Assembly (NCBI RefSeq): GCF_902459535.1
Contig: NZ_LR699554.1
Location: 992,001 to 1,056,000, forward strand
Direction: 5' to 3'
DNA: 64,000 nucleotides
Origin: Paraburkholderia dioscoreae
GTDB taxonomy: Bacteria > Pseudomonadota > Gammaproteobacteria > Burkholderiales > Burkholderiaceae
Made by a program: the position numbers and the translations under genes. How positions within the stretch are numbered: the stretch's first letter is position 1; each line of letters starts with the position of its first letter. The notes under the pieces are model-generated. The model searched no databases, had not been told where the DNA came from, and worked only from the letters and a program-made list of their open reading frames with translations. Shown piece by piece: positions 60,842 through 64,000 of this stretch.

Positions 60842-63519
60842 TGGCGAGGATTGCTTGCGGTTGCGGATACGCCGGCTGACCGGTGACGGATGAACCACTT
60901 TTCCGCTTCCACCAGAACGAAAACCAGCGCGGACACGAAGAGGCAAAAGCCGAGTTCCTGCGCGTTCAGCGGCGCGGTGTCGAGTATGTTGTTGAGCGCG
61001 GGAACGTAGATCGCGGCGAGCTGCAACGCGATAGTCAGCGCAACCGCAGCAGCCAGCGGGCGGTTCGACAGCAAACCCTGGGTGAAGATCGACGTTTGCT
61101 CGGAACGGATGGCGAGCACATGTCCCATCTGGGACAAGGCCAGCACGGTGAAGGTCATGGTGCGCCAGTGTGCGTCGTCGAGCCCCATCGCAATCCACTG
61201 TGTGCCCATCGTTACGGCTGCTATTACGATGCCGATCCGCACCACGTATTGCCATAGTCCATGTGCGAACAGACTGTCGTCGGGAGGCCTGGGCGGCCGT
61301 TGCATGATGGTTGGTTCGCCAGGCTCAGCTGCCAGTGCAAGCCCCGGCAGGCCATCGGTCAGCAAGTTGATCCACAAGATCTGGATCGGCAGCAGGGGGA
61401 TCGGAAGACCGAAAAGCGGTGCAAGCGCGATGGCGCAAAGTTCCGCCAGGTTGCCGGTCAATACGTAACGGATGAATTTGCGAACGTTGTCATAAACCCT
61501 TCGGCCTTCCCGGACTGCCGCGACTATCGTCGCGAAATTGTCGTCGAGCAGGACCACGCTGGCCGCTTCGCGCGCGACGTCAGTGCCGGCTTTGCCCATT
61601 GCCACGCCGATGTTTGCCGCCGCAAGGGCAGGTGCATCGTTGACACCGTCGCCGGTCATCGCAACGTAGTGCCCGGTCGACTGCATTGCTTTCACGATGC
61701 GGATCTTCTGCGAGGGATCCACCCTTGCGTAGACGCGGATGCGCTGTGTCGCTTCGAGCAGTGCCTCGTCGGACAGGCTGCTCAGCGCGTAGCCGGTCAT
61801 GACCTGCCTTTCATCGGTAGCAATGCCGACTATTCTGGCAATCGCCAACGCGGTGACCGGGTGGTCGCCCGTAATCATCACCGGGGTGATGCCGGCCTCC
61901 CTGCACAATGCGACAGCACCTGCGGCCTCGGGGCGAGGCGGATCGAGCATGCCGATAAAGCCGAGTAACGTCAGGTCGCACTCGAGTTCGTCGATGCCGG
62001 CGGGTGGCATGTGCGGCCAGCGGCGCGCTGCCACAGCCAGCACGCGCAGTCCGTCCGCCGCCATCGCACCCGCCATCGACGTCAAGGTGGCCGCGTCGAA
62101 CGGCGTGCCGTCCTGTCCGATAACCGATGTACACCGTTCAATCACGGTTTCAGGCGCACCCTTGGTATAGGCGATAAACGAGTCTTCAACCCGATGCACG
62201 GTGGTCATGCGTTTTCGTACGGAATCAAACGGCATTTCCGTGCAGCGCGGCGTCGATTTGTCGAGAGCGGAACGATCGACGCCGGCGTCCGCCGCGACCT
62301 GCCACAGTGCCACTTCAGTGGGATCGCCGGTCAGCTTGCCGGATGCGTCGTGCGCCGCGTCGTTGCACAGCGAAACGGCCCGCAGCAACTGCCCGGTGAT
62401 ATCGTCGATGCTCATGCTCGCGGCTTGCAACCGCCGCATCCCCGCCGGACATACTTCAACCACGCGCATTTCATTGAGCGTCAGCGTGCCGGTCTTGTCT
62501 GTGCAGATGAAACTCACGGAGCCGAGCGTCTCCACGGCAGGAAGGCGCCGGACCAGCGCCGCGCGCTGCGCCATGCTGCGTGCACCGAGGGCCAGCATCA
62601 TCGTGACAACCGCGGGCAATGCTTCTGGAATGGCGGCGACGGCAAGGCTCAGTGCGGTGAGCAACATGAGTATCGGTGGCTCGCCGCTCGATACGCCGAA
62701 CACGAATATCAGCACGCAGAATGCGAGAATGGCTATGGCGAGTTGCTTGCCGAATCGACTCAGCCGCCGTTGCAGCGGAGTCTGTAGGGCGGGAGCCGAC
62801 TCCAGCAGGGCGGCGATCTTGCCGAGTTCCGTATTCATCCCCGTTGCGACTGCCACGCCGCGAGCCCGCCCATAGGTCACGATGGTGCCCTTGTAGACCA
62901 TGTTGGTCCGGTCGGCGATGGGGAGCGTCGCATCGCCCGTTAGCGGCAGCGGATGCTTGTCGACGGGGGCGGCCTCGCCCGTCAGCGTTGCTTCGCTGAC
63001 TCTTAACTGCGGAGCCTCGATCACTCGCAGGTCGGCGGGAACGGCGCCGCCTGCTTCGAGAAGGACGATATCTCCGGGAACGACTTCGGCGGCGGTAATC
63101 GTCAATGGACGTCCGTCGCGGACGACCGACGCGTGAAACGCGGCCAGTCGCTTGAGTTCCGCCATAGCGTGTTCGGCGCGAAAGTCCTGAAAAAAGCCAA
63201 TCGTTCCGTTCAGTACGACGATCGCGACGATCACGAGCGCATCTTCAAGGTCGCCGACGACTCCCGACACGATGGCAGCGGCGAGCAGAACGAGGATCAT
63301 GAAATCCTTGAATTGCTCGATCAGCATCGTGGCGATCCGGCGCCGTTCCGTTTCGATGATTTCGTTACGTCCGTAGACCGTGCGCCGACGCGCCACCTCG
63401 TCGGCGTCGAGTCCCCTTATCGCGTCGGTGCCGAAGCATTCAATCGTGGACTCAGCGGTCTCCGCATGCCAGGCGCGGTGCTCAGGTAGTGCGCGATGCT
63501 GCATGTCTCGAGGATTCAT
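60838..63519 (-). CDS. P-type cation-transporting ATPase (P2A, calcium-type)
   Basis: This 893-residue P-type ATPase has the phosphorylation motif CTDKTGTLTLNE, the hinge MTGDGVNDAPAL, the actuator loop LTGEAAPVDK (TGEA in place of TGES) and the nucleotide-binding YTKGAPETVIERC. PEALP in membrane helix 4 indicates the P2A/P2 type that moves calcium or related cations. The start at 63519 fits the family. The frame extends to 63651 without support. An FNR-like box lies 120 bp upstream. Cation choice is not certain. Confidence 0.9.
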   Translation of the reverse strand: MNPRDMQHRALPEHRAWHAETAESTIECFGTDAIRGLDADEVARRRTVYGRNEIIETERRRIATMLIEQFKDFMILVLLAAAIVSGVVGDLEDALVIVAIVVLNGTIGFFQDFRAEHAMAELKRLAAFHASVVRDGRPLTITAAEVVPGDIVLLEAGGAVPADLRVIEAPQLRVSEATLTGEAAPVDKHPLPLTGDATLPIADRTNMVYKGTIVTYGRARGVAVATGMNTELGKIAALLESAPALQTPLQRRLSRFGKQLAIAILAFCVLIFVFGVSSGEPPILMLLTALSLAVAAIPEALPAVVTMMLALGARSMAQRAALVRRLPAVETLGSVSFICTDKTGTLTLNEMRVVEVCPAGMRRLQAASMSIDDITGQLLRAVSLCNDAAHDASGKLTGDPTEVALWQVAADAGVDRSALDKSTPRCTEMPFDSVRKRMTTVHRVEDSFIAYTKGAPETVIERCTSVIGQDGTPFDAATLTSMAGAMAADGLRVLAVAARRWPHMPPAGIDELECDLTLLGFIGMLDPPRPEAAGAVALCREAGITPVMITGDHPVTALAIARIVGIATDERQVMTGYALSSLSDEALLEATQRIRVYARVDPSQKIRIVKAMQSTGHYVAMTGDGVNDAPALAAANIGVAMGKAGTDVAREAASVVLLDDNFATIVAAVREGRRVYDNVRKFIRYVLTGNLAELCAIALAPLFGLPIPLLPIQILWINLLTDGLPGLALAAEPGEPTIMQRPPRPPDDSLFAHGLWQYVVRIGIVIAAVTMGTQWIAMGLDDAHWRTMTFTVLALSQMGHVLAIRSEQTSIFTQGLLSNRPLAAAVALTIALQLAAIYVPALNNILDTAPLNAQELGFCLFVSALVFVLVEAEKWFIRHRSAGVSATASNPRQ

Positions 63520-63637
63520 GCCGGAACCTGTGTGCTGATCGAATGGCGCTTTTCTTCGTCCCGACCGCCGGCATTGCAAATCGCAGTCTGCGGCGGTGAC
63601 TTTGGAATCAGCATCGTCGTCGTGGGCCTGCGCGGCC

Positions 63638-63651
63638 TTGACACAGGTCAA
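63638..63651. promoter_or_regulatory. FNR/ANR-like box upstream of the ATPase operon
   Basis: TTGAC-ACAG-GTCAA is a perfect palindrome of the FNR/ANR type (TTGAT-N4-ATCAA consensus, one change in each arm). It lies 119 bp before the ATPase start in a 400-bp gap that holds no gene. It suggests control by oxygen limitation. Confidence 0.5.
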
Positions 63652-63875
63652 TCAGAAAGTGAAGGTGGTGCGCTGAGCCGTGTTTCTGGCGTCAATTTCA
63701 AAACCATGTGCTTCTACGCGCTGTGAGACAGAACCACGTCGTTAGGCGACGGGCCGTGTAGGAGGCTATCCGCGCCGTGCCAGCGGCGACCTTTAGCATG
63801 TACTGCTGGCTGTTTTGCGCTCTTTCGCAAACTCGAGCACGAGAACGGTTGTGAGGTCGAAGCGATACTCGATAT

Positions 63876-63906
63876 GACAACCGGCAGCAAGCCGCTGCCG
63901 GTTGTC
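63876..63906. terminator. Strong hairpin after the Tim44-like gene
   Basis: A perfect 13-bp stem, GACAACCGGCAGC paired with GCTGCCGGTTGTC, has a 5-base loop. It lies 14 bp beyond the stop codon of the partial gene at the window edge, in the right place for a terminator. Confidence 0.7.
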
Positions 63907-63919
63907 CAATGGCGCTCCT

Positions 63920-64000
63920 TTAACGGTCGATCTGCTGGATGCCCGCCAGTCGCCACCCTTCGTCGCCATGTACGCTCCTGACCATGTTCCAGATTTCCTG
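63920..64000 (-). CDS. 3' end of a Tim44-like domain protein (partial)
   Basis: Only the last 26 codons are inside the window, ending in WRLAGIQQIDR followed by TAA. The WxLAGIQQ ending is typical of the Tim44-like/C-terminal domain proteins of proteobacteria, which are small membrane-linked proteins of unclear role. A strong hairpin follows the stop codon. The rest of the gene lies beyond the window. Confidence 0.55.
   Translation of the reverse strand, partial: QEIWNMVRSVHGDEGWRLAGIQQIDR

Noticed and set aside
1..64000. tRNA, rRNA or CRISPR array
   Set aside because: No cloverleaf-like or rRNA-like stretches and no spaced identical repeats of CRISPR type were seen by eye.

Overview
The window is high-GC, densely packed bacterial DNA. 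Its gene families (several Bug/TctC receptors, a Burkholderia-type general porin, DUF4148, many LysR regulators, a YtcA-MdtNOP-type efflux operon) point to a betaproteobacterium of the Burkholderiaceae, most likely Paraburkholderia or a close relative. This is inferred from gene content only. I see no rRNA, tRNA, CRISPR array, insertion sequence or prophage.

Region 1 (about 1-31.4 kb) is a large accessory catabolic island built from repeated gene types. It holds three SMP-30/gluconolactonase-like propellers, two TauD/TfdA dioxygenases, three propellers resembling peptidyl-alpha-hydroxyglycine alpha-amidating lyase (PAL), two FAH-type hydratases, two NIPSNAP proteins and four Bug receptors, but only one TctB-TctA membrane pair. 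Around these lie an aldehyde dehydrogenase, a PEP mutase/ICL-type lyase, an SDR, a 3-hydroxyisobutyrate dehydrogenase-like enzyme, an AA_synth protein, a D-2-hydroxyacid dehydrogenase, a glycolate oxidase-like flavoenzyme, a metallo-beta-lactamase-fold hydrolase, a porin and three LysR regulators. A plausible reading is uptake by porin, Bug receptor and TctAB, then hydroxylation, PAL-type cleavage, and lactone, aldehyde and 2-oxo-acid processing. The substrate is unknown. A recurring 17-bp site (GTCAC-N7-GTGAC, often with GCT before the right arm) lies upstream of several island genes and suggests a common regulator.

Region 2 (31.5-43.3 kb) holds a DUF4148 protein, an MscS channel with a cyclic-nucleotide-binding domain, the ytcA-mdtN-mdtO-mdtP efflux operon, a PucR/CdaR-type regulator, a secreted Cys/Gly-repeat protein and a histidine kinase. 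Region 3 (43.4-51 kb) holds two LysR regulators, each divergent from an oxidoreductase (an aldo/keto reductase and an NQO-type flavoprotein), an esterase, a long aspartate carbamoyltransferase with an N-terminal helix-turn-helix, and a DapA-family enzyme.

Region 4 (51-60 kb) carries an M23 peptidase, a small coiled-coil membrane protein and a bactofilin, a likely cell-shape module. After it come a lone membrane sensor-like protein, an MHYT-GGDEF-EAL enzyme, an AT-richer stretch with small unrecognised genes, and a membrane protein with a degenerate EAL domain. Region 5 (59.7-64 kb) has a P-type cation ATPase overlapping an AI-2E-family permease, with an FNR/ANR-like box upstream, and the 3' end of a Tim44-like gene at the window edge.
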